Origin: SM1-46 sp002451215
GTDB taxonomy: Bacteria > Pseudomonadota > Gammaproteobacteria > Acidiferrobacterales > Sulfurifustaceae
Length of the DNA: 17,018 nt
Direction of reading: 5' to 3'
Assembly: GCA_002451215.1 (NCBI GenBank)
Contig: DKBM01000122.1
Span: 1 to 17,018, forward strand
Part shown: positions 7,556 to 15,675 of the stretch, piece after piece
Layout of the letters: each line of letters begins with the position of its first letter
How positions within the stretch are numbered: position 1 is the stretch's first letter
The notes under the pieces: generated by a model
What the model was told of the DNA's origin: nothing
What the model saw: the letters and a program-made list of their open reading frames with translations, nothing else
Database searches by the model: none
Translations under genes and position numbers: made by a program

Positions 7556-8736
7556 GGCGCACTCCGCCGCGCCATGCGCCGGCGCGCGCCACGCCGCCGG
7601 CCGATGCTCTCCAGCCACGCATCGACCCGACCCCACCAGCGCTCGCGCAGGCGCTCGCGCAGCGGGCGCTGCCGCCAGAGCTGGTAATGCAGCTCCTTGC
7701 ACTCGGAACAATCCTTCTCAACCATGTCAGCCACTTCTACGGCAAAGGGCTCGCTGTCTATCTCCTGGTTGGCCTCGAGATTCCAGCGCAAGTTCCAGCG
7801 ATCCAGGTTGCTGGATCCGATCGACGCCCAGTCATCGGCCAGTACGGTCTTGGCGTGCAGGAAACGCGGTTGGTACTCGAATATGCGCACGCCGCGCTTG
7901 AGTAAGCGGCCATAGAAGCGCCGGCCGGCATGGCGCACGGCGGGATGGTCGGTGTAGGGGCCGGGCAGCAGCAGTCGCACATCGACTCCGCGCGCGGCCG
8001 CGTGCTGGAGCGCGCGCAGAACCCTGCGCGAGGGGACGAAGTAGGCGGTCTCGATCCAGACCCGCCGGCGTGCACGGCGCACCCGCGTGTAGAGCGAGCG
8101 CTTGATGTCCTGATTGACCAATGCACTCGAGATCACAACCCGCCCCGGCACACCGCCCGGAACGGGCTCGCTCGTCGCGGGTGGCAGCACCAACGCTTCA
8201 CCGGTGTGCTGTTCCCAATTTCGCAGGAACAGTGCCTGCCAGTCCGCCACCACCGGGCCACGCACCTCCACGGCGGTTTCGCGCCAGGCGCGCGCCGCAT
8301 CATGCGCCGGATGGAACTGGTCCGTGATTCCGGCCCCGCTCGTATAGGCGATTTTGCCGTCCACGACCAGCACCTTGCGATGGTCCCGAAACATGTTTCC
8401 CAGCCACTGGCGAATCTGCAGCGGATTGTAGTAGCGCACGTCGACACCGCCCGCAACCAGCCGCGCGCGGTCCGGCGAGTACAGGCCGTGCGCTCCGTAT
8501 GCATCGAGCAACAGCTTCACGGCCACACCCCGACCGGCCGCGTGCGCGAGTGCGGCAATGAAGCGATTCGCCACGACACCCGATTCGAACAGATAGATTT
8601 CGAGAAGCACATGCGAGCGCGCCGCATCGATGGCCGAGAGCATACGTGGGAAGAACTGTTCCCCATCCACCAGCAATGTGAATCGGTTTCCCAAGCGCCA
8701 GGGAAACGAAAACTTGTGTGGACGGTTCAGGTTCAT
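7552..8736 (-). CDS. Cardiolipin synthase / phospholipase D family protein (ClsB-like)
   Basis: 394 aa. Two complete HKD motifs define the PLD superfamily: H119-x-K121-x4-D126 in DHRKVLVVDGK, followed by YTSGAGITDQF, and H294-x-K296-x4-D301 in LHAKTVLADDW, followed by IGSSNLD. The spacing, the length and the lack of long N-terminal membrane helices suggest a ClsB-type cardiolipin synthase, joining phosphatidylglycerol with a second lipid at the inner membrane. A CSEC pair (343-346) and a strongly basic C-terminus (RRRGARRRMARR, 380-391) are visible; the basic tail could touch acidic lipids. The start ATG has only a weak upstream purine run. The stop overlaps the GTG of the dehydrogenase gene, so the two are translationally coupled. 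PLD endonuclease activity is less likely. Confidence 0.9.
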   Translation of the reverse strand: MNLNRPHKFSFPWRLGNRFTLLVDGEQFFPRMLSAIDAARSHVLLEIYLFESGVVANRFIAALAHAAGRGVAVKLLLDAYGAHGLYSPDRARLVAGGVDVRYYNPLQIRQWLGNMFRDHRKVLVVDGKIAYTSGAGITDQFHPAHDAARAWRETAVEVRGPVVADWQALFLRNWEQHTGEALVLPPATSEPVPGGVPGRVVISSALVNQDIKRSLYTRVRRARRRVWIETAYFVPSRRVLRALQHAAARGVDVRLLLPGPYTDHPAVRHAGRRFYGRLLKRGVRIFEYQPRFLHAKTVLADDWASIGSSNLDRWNLRWNLEANQEIDSEPFAVEVADMVEKDCSECKELHYQLWRQRPLRERLRERWWGRVDAWLESIGRRRGARRRMARRSAP

Positions 8737-8847
8737 GATGCTCGTCCGTTGCCAAGCGTGGTCGCGATCACGCGCACCGTCGGAATCCCGTGCGCTGCAT
8801 TTCCTCCGATCCCGTGCTGAAAATCTACCAGCTTGACTCGCCGTTCC

Positions 8848-9612
8848 CTAGGGCCTGGCAGGGGGGGTTGCCGGAGTGGAAGCACCTGGCAAGACAGGCA
8901 GTTCCTGGGCGAGCGCCCGGACGCGCGGGTAGAGCTGGATTTCAATGCGGCGATTGAGGCTGCGTCCCTTTTCGGTGCGGTTGTCCGCGACCGGGTGAAA
9001 CTCGCCGAGGCCCACTGCCTCGAACGCGGCCGGGTCGAGACCGCTCGCCTGCTGAAGAATGCGCGCGACTGTCGTCGCGCGCGCGGTGGAGAGCTCCCAG
9101 TTGGTCGGATAACGATCGCGCAATTGCTTGCCGATCGGGATGTTATCGGTATGACCCTCGATGCGAATAGTCTTGTCCTGGGCCTGCGCCAGAACCTTGG
9201 CCACACGCTCGAGCACCTTGCGACCGGGCTCCCCGATTGCCGCCTCGCCAGTCGGAAACAGAATGCGATCGACCATCTTCACCGACAACCGGTCGGCGAG
9301 CCGCGTAATGGTTACCTCACCCGCTTCGATCTCCTTCTGCAGACCCTTGACCATCTCATCGTGCGTGCCCTTGAGCCGTTCGAGCTCCGCCTCCTTTTCC
9401 TTCGATACCTTGGCGAGATCCTGCTCCAGCCGCTGACTCATGGCCTTGAGCTCGTCGCGCGCCCGATTGGCTTCGAACATCAGCTCCGCATTGCGACCAC
9501 TCGCCTCTTCCAGGGCCTCGCGCATGCGCAGGTACTCCCAGGCGAAGTAACCTGTAAGCGCCACGAGCAACAATGCAGCGATCGTGAGAAAGCGTGTGGT
9601 GCTGTTACGCAT
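8848..9612 (-). CDS. Inner-membrane-anchored OmpA/MotB-domain protein with coiled coil
   Basis: 254 aa. A single N-terminal membrane helix (about 9-26) is followed by a long charged heptad-like coiled coil (about 29-98) and an OmpA C-terminal domain (about 110-228). The peptidoglycan-binding signature is present: GHTDNIPIG (153-161), with D156 the expected diaminopimelate ligand, NWELSTARA (171-179) and GRSLNRRIEI (216-225). A Pro/Ala-rich tail ends the protein. It would span the periplasm and bind the cell wall, like MotB-type or related structural proteins. No motA is adjacent, so a stator role is not supported. It lies 36 bp downstream of the Old Yellow Enzyme gene. No clear Shine-Dalgarno is seen. 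Confidence 0.9.
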   Translation of the reverse strand: MRNSTTRFLTIAALLLVALTGYFAWEYLRMREALEEASGRNAELMFEANRARDELKAMSQRLEQDLAKVSKEKEAELERLKGTHDEMVKGLQKEIEAGEVTITRLADRLSVKMVDRILFPTGEAAIGEPGRKVLERVAKVLAQAQDKTIRIEGHTDNIPIGKQLRDRYPTNWELSTARATTVARILQQASGLDPAAFEAVGLGEFHPVADNRTEKGRSLNRRIEIQLYPRVRALAQELPVLPGASTPATPPARP

Positions 9613-9648
9613 GTGCTGGGTTTTGGATGCCTCGCGGATGAAACTGGT

Positions 9649-10722
9649 TCAACCCGGCTTTGCCCGCAGGTACTGCGGTGGCCACGGCACGTCCGTCCCA
9701 AGTGCCTGTGCGGCGTGCAACGGCCAATAGGGATCGCGCAGCATGGCGCGCGCGAGCAGCACCACATCCGCCTCGCCACTCGCCACGATATGCTCGGCCT
9801 GCGCGGGTTCAGTGATGAGCCCGACGGCGCCAGTCGCAATGCCTGCCTCGCGGCGAATCGCCGCGGCGAACGGAACCTGGTAGCCAGGCGCCGCCGGGAT
9901 ACGCGCATCGGGGCTTAACCCCCCGCTCGAACAGTCGACAAGATCGACACCTGACTCCTTAAGCCACCGTGAGAGCTGGATGGACTGCGCGAGATCCCAG
10001 CCGCCTTCCATCCAGTCGCTCGCCGAGATGCGCACGAACACGGGCCACCTTTCGGGCCAGAGAGCGCGCACCGCACGCGCCACGGCAAGCGGCAAGCGTG
10101 CCCGATTCTCGAGGCTGCCGCCGTAGGCGTCGGTTCGCTGGTTCGAGAGTGGCGAGAGGAAGTTATGCAACAGATAGCCATGCGCCATGTGAATTTCAAT
10201 CGCCTCGAACCCGGCTGACAGTGCCCGGGCTGTGGCGTTCGCAAAGTCATGAACGACCGTGTCGATCTCTTTTGCTGTCAGCGCATGCGGGGTGGTTGAG
10301 TCGGGCGCAAAGGGAAGCGCGCTTGGTGCAAGCGGCTGCCAACCGCCCTTTTCCGGCGCGAGCGGCGCGCCGCCGCGCCACGGCTGATCGGTGGAGGCCT
10401 TACGGCCGGCGTGTGCCAACTGGATCGCCGCAACCGCGCCTTGGGCGCGGATGAATTCGGTGATGGGACGAAAGGCATCGCGCTGCGCGTCTGACCATAG
10501 CCCGAGATCCTGCGGCGAAATGCGACCGGCGAGGGACACGCCGGTGGCCTCCACCATGACCAGCCCCGCACCGCCAACCGCCCGGCTGCCGAGATGCACC
10601 AGATGCCAGTTGTCTGGCATGCCGTCGCGCTGCTCGGCGGAATACTGGCACATGGGCGAGACAAAAATGCGGTTGCGAAACCGCAGGTCACGCAGTTTCA
10701 GCGGCGCAAAAAGATGACTCAT
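9649..10722 (-). CDS. NADH:flavin oxidoreductase, Old Yellow Enzyme family (YqjM/NamA-like)
   Basis: 357 aa TIM-barrel FMN enzyme, with GGAGGGAG just upstream of the ATG. The N-terminal FVSPMCQYS (20-28) contains C25 and Y27, the cysteine-tyrosine pair that marks the thermophilic-like/YqjM class. H178 and H181 in EIHMAHGYLLH form the substrate-anchoring pair, followed by the family block FLSPLSNQRTDAYGGSLENR (188-207). The FMN phosphate site is formed by GAVGLIT (298-304) and LLARAMLRDP (322-331). Members reduce activated C=C bonds (enones, nitro compounds, maleimides) using NAD(P)H; physiological roles are often unclear, perhaps electrophile detoxification. It heads a minus-strand run that continues with the OmpA-domain gene and is divergent from the deacetylase gene. 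Confidence 0.94.
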   Translation of the reverse strand: MSHLFAPLKLRDLRFRNRIFVSPMCQYSAEQRDGMPDNWHLVHLGSRAVGGAGLVMVEATGVSLAGRISPQDLGLWSDAQRDAFRPITEFIRAQGAVAAIQLAHAGRKASTDQPWRGGAPLAPEKGGWQPLAPSALPFAPDSTTPHALTAKEIDTVVHDFANATARALSAGFEAIEIHMAHGYLLHNFLSPLSNQRTDAYGGSLENRARLPLAVARAVRALWPERWPVFVRISASDWMEGGWDLAQSIQLSRWLKESGVDLVDCSSGGLSPDARIPAAPGYQVPFAAAIRREAGIATGAVGLITEPAQAEHIVASGEADVVLLARAMLRDPYWPLHAAQALGTDVPWPPQYLRAKPG

Positions 10723-10828
10723 CTACTCCCTCCGGTTGCCACGAACATGAAGCTGCGACGTGGAACCCGTTGTCCATTGCGTAGTCTACAGTTTAACAAT
10801 AACCGCTCGCGCACAATTCACCAGACCC
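10723..10828. other. Divergent intergenic region (Old Yellow Enzyme / deacetylase)
   Basis: About 106 bases with an AT-rich core (GTTTAACAATAA near 10789-10800). It should contain both promoters, but no convincing -35/-10 pair with normal spacing was found. Confidence 0.4.
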
Positions 10829-11531
10829 ATGCGATCCTGGTTCCCTTCTGCCCGCCTTGGCCTGCTCGCCGGCGCCGTGCTGCTCGGCGGTTGCGCGATG
10901 CTGGGACCGGCGCCTGACAAGGAGCGCGAACTCGCCTTTTCGCCTCCGGCGGGCAATCCGATGAATGCGCCGGCGCTGGAATCCGTTCCACCACAAGTAA
11001 TCTCCAGCGGATCGCGGGCAAAGAAGCTTATCGCGCTCACCTTTGATGCCTGCTCGACGCACAAACCCAGCCAGTACGATGAGCGCATCATCCGCACGCT
11101 CATCGACCTGAACGTCCCGGCGACTCTGTTTCTCGGCGGCAAGTGGATGGAGGAACATCCGCACGAGACACGACTGCTGGCCTGGCATCCGCTGTTCGAA
11201 CTCGGCAACCACACCTTCCTGCACCCGCATCCGCGCGAGGTCTCCCCCCAGCGCTTGCGGAACGAAATCGAGTGGACGCAAAACGTGATGTACACGCTCA
11301 CCGGGCGCTATGCGACGCTGTTTCGCGCGCCCTATGGNNTCGATCGTGGTCATGCACATGAACGGTCGCGGACGACATACCGCTGAGGCCTTGCCCGAGA
11401 TCGTGCAGCGGCTGCGCGTCAAGGGCTATGAGTTCGTGACCGTAGGCAAACTGATCGCACCGGAGCCGGCACCGCCGCCCGTCACCGAGCAGGTGCGTGT
11501 CAATCCCGACGAGGACCGCGCCACGCGCTAG
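10829..11531 (+). CDS. Lipoprotein polysaccharide deacetylase (NodB domain), interrupted by an assembly gap
   Basis: From the ATG at 10829 the first 22 residues form a lipoprotein signal with lipobox LGGC (C22), which fixes the start. The NodB-type carbohydrate esterase family 4 motifs follow: TFDACST (71-77), HTFLH (128-132, metal-binding His pair) and RAPY (166-169, catalytic Arg). After the NN at 11338-11339 the frame changes; the later frame resumes with SIVVMHMNGRG, the C-terminal His motif, and runs to a TAG at 11529-11531. By family comparison about 45-55 residues (roughly 150 bases) are missing, including the region that normally carries the W/D motif. The second Asp of the usual TFDD is Ala, a known family variant. 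The enzyme removes acetyl groups from N-acetylated glycans or peptidoglycan, at the outer face of a membrane. yqiA follows 23 bp downstream. Confidence 0.88.
11338..11339. other. Assembly gap (NN) inside the deacetylase gene
   Basis: Two N bases replace an unknown length. Protein evidence is clear: the frame changes and the expected segment between the RxPY motif and the last His motif is absent. Confidence 0.9.
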
Positions 11532-11554
11532 GTGCATCGCGCAGGCGTCGGCGC

Positions 11555-12130
11555 ATGATCGTCTACCTGCATGGCCTGAACAGCGCTGGCAGCTCTGCCA
11601 AAGCCACTTGGCTGCGCGAGCAGCTTGAGCCCGTTGAGGTGCTTTCCCCCACCTATCCGGCTCACCGTGCGCACGAGGCAATGGCCCAGCTGCGCGGGGG
11701 CCTTGCGAGACTGCGCTCACAGCAGGACCGCCTGCTTCTCGTCGGCAGCTCGCTCGGCGGATTCTACGCGCCGGTGCTCGCTCCTGAGTTCCATGCCGGG
11801 ATGGTGCTCATCAACCCGGCGGTAAACGCGCGCATCGGCTTGCGCGTCCATGTCGGACCGCAAGTGAACGAGGCCACCGGTGAACGCTACGTTCTCACCG
11901 ACGCGGACGTCGATGCCTTCGGCGCCTACGCCTTGCAGGAATGTCGGCGAGAGACGCCGACGTTGGTCTTAATCGATGAGGCCGACGAGGTTGTCGACGT
12001 CCGGGCAGTGCGCCAGTTCTATCGTGGCTGTGGGCGCACCATCGTCTACCCGGGCGGAAGCCATCGGTTCGAACACCTGCCCCAGGCGTTACCGGAAATC
12101 CGTGCGCTGTACGCAAGTCTTGCAGCGTGA
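11555..12130 (+). CDS. yqiA: YqiA-type esterase (small alpha/beta hydrolase)
   Basis: 191 aa. The start MIVYLHGLNSAGSSAKA is the normal N-terminus of the YqiA/UPF0227 family. The nucleophile elbow is GSSLGGFY (64-71, S66), followed by INPAVNAR (86-93). The acid is probably D144 in DEADEVVD, and the base H170 in YPGGSHRFEH. These positions match E. coli YqiA, which has esterase activity on short acyl esters in vitro; its cellular substrate is not settled. The protein lacks a signal peptide and is cytoplasmic. It follows the deacetylase gene by 23 bp, probably in one transcript, and ends 6 bp from the stop of the convergent kinase gene. Confidence 0.92.
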   Translation: MIVYLHGLNSAGSSAKATWLREQLEPVEVLSPTYPAHRAHEAMAQLRGGLARLRSQQDRLLLVGSSLGGFYAPVLAPEFHAGMVLINPAVNARIGLRVHVGPQVNEATGERYVLTDADVDAFGAYALQECRRETPTLVLIDEADEVVDVRAVRQFYRGCGRTIVYPGGSHRFEHLPQALPEIRALYASLAA

Positions 12131-12136
12131 CCGCTG

Positions 12137-14216
12137 CTATTTCCAGATACGGACAGTTCGGTCGTCGCCGCCCGAAGCGATCAGCTGACCGTCCGAGGAA
12201 ACGGTCACCGCATAGACATCGTGATTGTGGCCATGCAACGATTTCCCGGCGGCAGTGCTCTCCACCTGCCATGAGCGAATCGCGCTGTCGGAACCAGTGA
12301 CCAGTAGCCACTTGCGATCCGGTGTAAAGGCAAGTGACAGCACGGTATCGGGGGCGGGCGTAAGCGTGCGATCATTGCGCCCCACCCCGACTTCGAGCAG
12401 CTTGAGGAAGTTTGCATCGCCGCCGACGGCTAGCCACTTGCCATCGGGCGAAAAAGCCACGCTCGTGAGCGCATCGCCCGCAACCGGCAGGTAGGACATC
12501 TCGGCCGCGGGCCCATATTTCCGAACCGGCAGCGCCTCACCGTCGGTGCTGTCTCTGACCGATATGCCCCAGTACTGCAGGCCACCGTCCGCGTCGGCGC
12601 CGGCGAGCACGCGCCCATTCGGCGCGAACGCCAGGGCGCGAATCGCGGCCCGGGTGGGCAGTGCATCCTGGTGGCGCTTGCCCGACTCGACCTCCCAAAG
12701 GATGACGCTAGACTCGCGACCCGCCGAAGCGAGCAGATGCCCGTCTGGCGAAAACGCCAGCGCGCTCACCGCCTCAATGTGNNGTGGTGCTCCAAAGCTC
12801 CACCGCGCCCGTATCGAGCGCCACGGCGAGCAGTGACCCCGCCTTGGCGAACGCCAATGCCCCCGGGTTGCCCGGCAGCGCCAGCGTGTACGCGACCGTC
12901 GCCTCCGGATTGAATGCCACCACTGACGGAGCCGCGTGCGCCGCCTCGCGCTTACGTGTGAACACTGGTCTTGGCGGCGGGAGTTCCGGACGATGGCGCA
13001 TTCCGAGTATGTCTTCGTTGATATAGCGACGGATCTCCGCGCTCTTCTCGATCGCGACTGTCTTGTACTCGTCGATCAGGTTGAGCAATTCGGTGTCCGT
13101 GAGCCGGCCGGTATCCATCAGGATCTTGGGTATTACCACTGCGGCCGTGGTGATCAACACCGCGGTTGCCACCAGCCACTCGAAGGTGCTGCGCGACCTG
13201 CGCCGCCGGCGCCTTTCCTCTGGCGCGCCAGCCACGCCGATGAATCCCGGTCCTTTTCCAAATGGCACAAAAGTCCGGGTGTCCTCGTCCTTCAGTCCCT
13301 TTCCCATGAGGCCGTTTTGAAAAACACGCGCACTGGACGGTCGCAACCCGGCATCGAGTTGCAGCGCCGCATCGACGCATTCACGAATGTGTTTCGAATA
13401 CTGCGGGCGCTCGAGCGCGGTGGCCGCCACCATCGGATCGTGCTTGACCTTGGCCACACCGATCATGCGCTCCATCGCATCCGTCGGCTCTTTACCGGTG
13501 ATGCAGCGATAGATGGCCGCTCCGACGCCGTAAACGTCGGTCCACGGACCGCGCTCCCCGTGCCCCGGATACTGCTCAGGCGCTGCGTAACCTCGCGACA
13601 GCGCCACCTTCTGCGCACTGTCACCGCCGCGCACCTGGCGCGCCGAACCGAAGTCGATCAACATTGGTTGGCCGTCGCGACGCAAATAGATGTTGTCGGG
13701 TTTGATATCAAGGTGCAGGAGACCTGCATCGTGCACGGCCTGCAATCCGGTCAGGATCGGCAGGAACACGCCGAGCAGCGTCGATTCGTCTAGAAAGCCC
13801 GAGTGCTTGCGCAGATACGTGAGCAGGCTCTCGCCCTCCTCATACTCCATGACGAGGTAGGCGGTGCCGTTGGCCTCAAGAAAACGCAGCACCCGCACGA
13901 TGTGGGTATGCTTGAACCTGGCGAGCGCCTGCGCTTCAGTCAGGAACGCCTCCAGGCCCCAGCGATAGTTCTCGGCGTCGTTTGGCGTGCGCGTAAAGGG
14001 ATGGATGCTCTGCTCGGCGGCGTCGCGGCCGGCGTAGGCCTGCGGGAAGTACTCCTTGATTGCCACGCGTGCGCCGAGGCGCACGTCGCGCGCAACGTAG
14101 GTGATGCCAAAACCGCCATGGCCGAGCACGCCCTCAAACTCGTACTCACCCAGCCGGTAACCGACCGGCAAGGCATTCGAGTTTGTCTGGCCCGGTGGTG
14201 AGGGCTGGGTTGGCAA
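12137..14216 (-). CDS. Transmembrane Ser/Thr protein kinase with C-terminal WD40 propeller, interrupted by a gap
   Basis: The kinase domain (about 20-300) has the Gly loop GHGGFG (32-37), K54 in VAIK, HLDIKPDN (168-175; Arg of the usual HRD is Leu), DFG (188-190) and AAPEQY (211-216), a full active-site set. A basic juxtamembrane patch (335-342) and one membrane helix (about 345-366) follow. A linker then leads to WD40 repeats starting near 430, so the propeller would lie in the periplasm. The NN at 12782-12783 shifts the frame: before it the protein reads VELWST, after it HIEAVSALAFSPDG, so only about 8-10 residues of one blade are missing. At least six blades are visible, ending at WK before a TAG. 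The start is a TTG at 14216 with GGGAG upstream; the N-terminus is uncertain. Such kinases phosphorylate proteins in response to envelope signals; ligand and targets are unknown. Divergent from greB. Confidence 0.9.
12782..12783. other. Assembly gap (NN) inside the WD40 region of the kinase gene
   Basis: The reading frame differs on the two sides, while both sides encode consecutive WD40 sequence. The real missing length is therefore short, roughly 25-30 bases, and not two. Confidence 0.85.
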
Positions 14217-14378
14217 GGGACTCCCGTCGATAAATTGGGGGACACGCGACGTCCAGGCGTTGCGTGCGCCAGTCGAATCACTTATGTATTGGTTAATTGT
14301 AGATAGCAGCCGACCGATCCGCCGGCAACCGCCGCCCCATCATATGGCGGGCCAACATGGACAAATTGCTGAACAGAC
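14217..14378. other. Divergent intergenic region (kinase / greB)
   Basis: About 160 bases with an AT-rich centre (14280-14305, ATGTATTGGTTAATTGTAGAT), a sensible place for promoters in both directions. The 12-mer CATATGGCGGGC at 14341-14352 recurs at 15630-15641. No -35/-10 pair was assigned with confidence. Confidence 0.4.
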
Positions 14379-14831
14379 ATGGGCCGTAACCGCCTTCCTG
14401 CGCCCCCCAGCTCGCGCTACATCACCCCGGAGGGCCGGGAGCGCCTGCGCGCCGAGCTCGATCAGTTGTGGCGAGTGGAGCGCCCGCGCGTCACCCAGGC
14501 GGTCTCAGAAGCCGCAGCAATGGGCGATCGCTCCGAGAATGCCGAGTACATCTACGGAAAGAAGCGCTTGCGTGAAATCGACCGGCGGGTGCGCTACCTG
14601 CAAAAGCGACTCGGCGATCTGACGGTGGTGGATCGACCGCCGGATGATCCGAGCCGGATNNCGGACGAGTTCGACAGTGCGGCGGAATACATCAGCATCG
14701 ACGCACCACTCGCCCGCGCACTGCTCAAGCACGCCGCCGGGGACGAGGTGACAGTCGATCTGCCGAAGGGCCAAACCACCTTCTACATCCTCGCGGTGCA
14801 GTACCGCCCGTTTCTACCCGAGCGGCCCTAA
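14379..14831 (+). CDS. greB: Transcription elongation factor GreB, interrupted by an assembly gap
   Basis: The N-terminal coiled coil shows the family block YITPEGRERLRAEL (14-27), then WRVERPRVTQAV (31-42) and GDRSENAEYIYGKKRLREID (49-68). Its acidic tip (D50, E53) reaches the RNA polymerase active site and stimulates cleavage of backtracked RNA. The C-terminal FKBP-like domain resumes after the NN with DEFD and YISIDAPLARALL. About 22 residues that normally lie between (the FGAWVE-type strands) are missing, so the gap really stands for roughly 65-70 bases; the frame happens to be kept. The conserved YISIDAPLARALL and RRVRYL segments favour GreB over GreA. No Shine-Dalgarno is visible before the ATG. 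The stop overlaps that of the convergent lipoprotein gene by 4 bases. Confidence 0.93.
   Translation: MGRNRLPAPPSSRYITPEGRERLRAELDQLWRVERPRVTQAVSEAAAMGDRSENAEYIYGKKRLREIDRRVRYLQKRLGDLTVVDRPPDDPSRXXDEFDSAAEYISIDAPLARALLKHAAGDEVTVDLPKGQTTFYILAVQYRPFLPERP
14660..14661. other. Assembly gap (NN) inside greB
   Basis: The two N bases keep the frame but replace about 22 residues expected from GreB homologues between VVDRPPDDPSR and DEFD. Confidence 0.85.
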
Positions 14832-15295
14832 TGCTCGGGCGTCTCTGCCTTGGCCCGAGCGGCCGCAGCACCAGCGCTGTCACCGGCACGTGCCCGTGCT
14901 TCGGCGATGAGTCGCCAGTTGGCCTGTTGCAGGCGACGCTGATCGCGCGCGTAACCATTGCTGCGCGCGGCAAACCCCTCGGTCTGGACATAGTCACCTT
15001 GGCGAAACCGGACCTGCGCCAGCTCGTGCCACAACCACGGGTTGCGCGGTTCAATGCGCAATGCCCTCTCGAGCTGCGCCGAGGCCGAAGGGTAACGCGC
15101 CGCGTCGAAATCGACCCGCGCTTGCGCGACCAGGGTCGTTACTGCTGGATTCTCCGATACCGCTACAGGCAGCGGCTCATCTGTGCCGGGCTGCGGCTTC
15201 GCGCAGGCGGCCAGCCACAGAAAGACCAATACCCCTACCCAACGCAGCAACCGACCCGAGGCATTTCGCATCGCGGCAAGAGTGACGGTCGTCAT
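14828..15295 (-). CDS. Small TPR-like lipoprotein
   Basis: 155 aa from the ATG at 15295, or 147 aa from a second ATG at 15271, which gives a more typical lipoprotein signal (basic start, then VGVLVFLWLAAC). Neither has a clear Shine-Dalgarno. The lipobox LAAC puts the lipidated Cys at 31 (or 23). The mature part is helical and Ala/Arg-rich. It contains one clear TPR-type pair: ARYPSASAQLERALRIEPRN, then WLWHELAQVRFRQGDYVQTE. Such repeats bind proteins, so this may be an envelope scaffold or assembly factor; no specific function is recognised. It converges on greB with a 4-base stop overlap. Confidence 0.8.
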   Translation of the reverse strand: MTTVTLAAMRNASGRLLRWVGVLVFLWLAACAKPQPGTDEPLPVAVSENPAVTTLVAQARVDFDAARYPSASAQLERALRIEPRNPWLWHELAQVRFRQGDYVQTEGFAARSNGYARDQRRLQQANWRLIAEARARAGDSAGAAAARAKAETPEH

Positions 15296-15443
15296 GGCCG
15301 CAGCTTAACCCGAGCACAATTCTCTGACATCTCGAGAACCGACGCGCTGTAGCATGGGGCCGACAGGAGACCCCTGCATTTGTTGAATACGGCCGGACGA
15401 TCAACCATGCTTGGCAGCGGACCCCTACCGAAAGGAGATCAGG
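15296..15443. other. Intergenic region upstream of the small membrane protein gene
   Basis: These 148 bases separate the divergent lipoprotein and small membrane protein genes. Nothing beyond the ribosome binding site of the latter (AAGGAG, 15432-15437) could be assigned. Confidence 0.4.
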
Positions 15444-15617
15444 ATGAGTTGGGTGTCTGTTGCCGTTGTTGGTGTCAGCTGGATGCTGGCGGGCTTTGTG
15501 GCAGCCATGTTGTTTGGAAAATTAATAAGGAAGGGAAACCCTGACCAGTGCGACGGAGCAGGTGAAGATTACTCACCGACCGTCACGATTGTGCACCCCC
15601 ACGATCGCACTGCGTAG
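15444..15617 (+). CDS. Small single-pass membrane protein of unknown function
   Basis: 57 aa. A strong AAGGAG lies 6 bases before this ATG, making it a better start than an upstream in-frame codon at 15411. Residues 4-27 (VSVAVVGVSWMLAGFVAAMLFGKL) form one membrane helix, followed by a basic LIRKG that should stay in the cytoplasm, then a short polar tail with one Cys and several acidic residues. I do not recognise a family. The ribosome binding site and the helix support a real gene. A hairpin with a pyrimidine-rich tail about 100 bases downstream could end its transcript. Confidence 0.6.
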   Translation: MSWVSVAVVGVSWMLAGFVAAMLFGKLIRKGNPDQCDGAGEDYSPTVTIVHPHDRTA

Positions 15618-15624
15618 CGCAGCA

Positions 15625-15640
15625 CCCGCCATATGGCGGG
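15625..15640. repeat. 16-bp perfect palindrome
   Basis: CCCGCCATATGGCGGG is its own reverse complement. It stands 7 bases after the stop of the small membrane protein gene and could form a hairpin in RNA or be a dimeric protein binding site. It is the first of several inverted repeats in this spacer. Confidence 0.6.
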
Positions 15641-15675
15641 CAGCGCTTCGGTTCAAACCGTAAGCCGCTGCGCGG

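Noticed and set aside
10793..11422. Minus-strand open frames over the deacetylase gene
   Set aside because: No domains, and they cross the N gap; the plus strand has lipobox and deacetylase motifs.
12936..13793. 285-codon plus-strand open frame inside the kinase gene
   Set aside because: The opposite strand encodes a kinase with all catalytic motifs; this frame shows no recognisable domain.
14341..14352. 12-mer CATATGGCGGGC shared with 15630-15641
   Set aside because: At 15630 it is part of a palindrome, but at 14341 the left arm is not preserved; two copies of a 12-mer is weak evidence for a repeat family.
14357..14389. Eleven-codon upstream ORF overlapping the greB start
   Set aside because: No ribosome binding site and no regulatory peptide pattern; short ORFs of this size are expected by chance.
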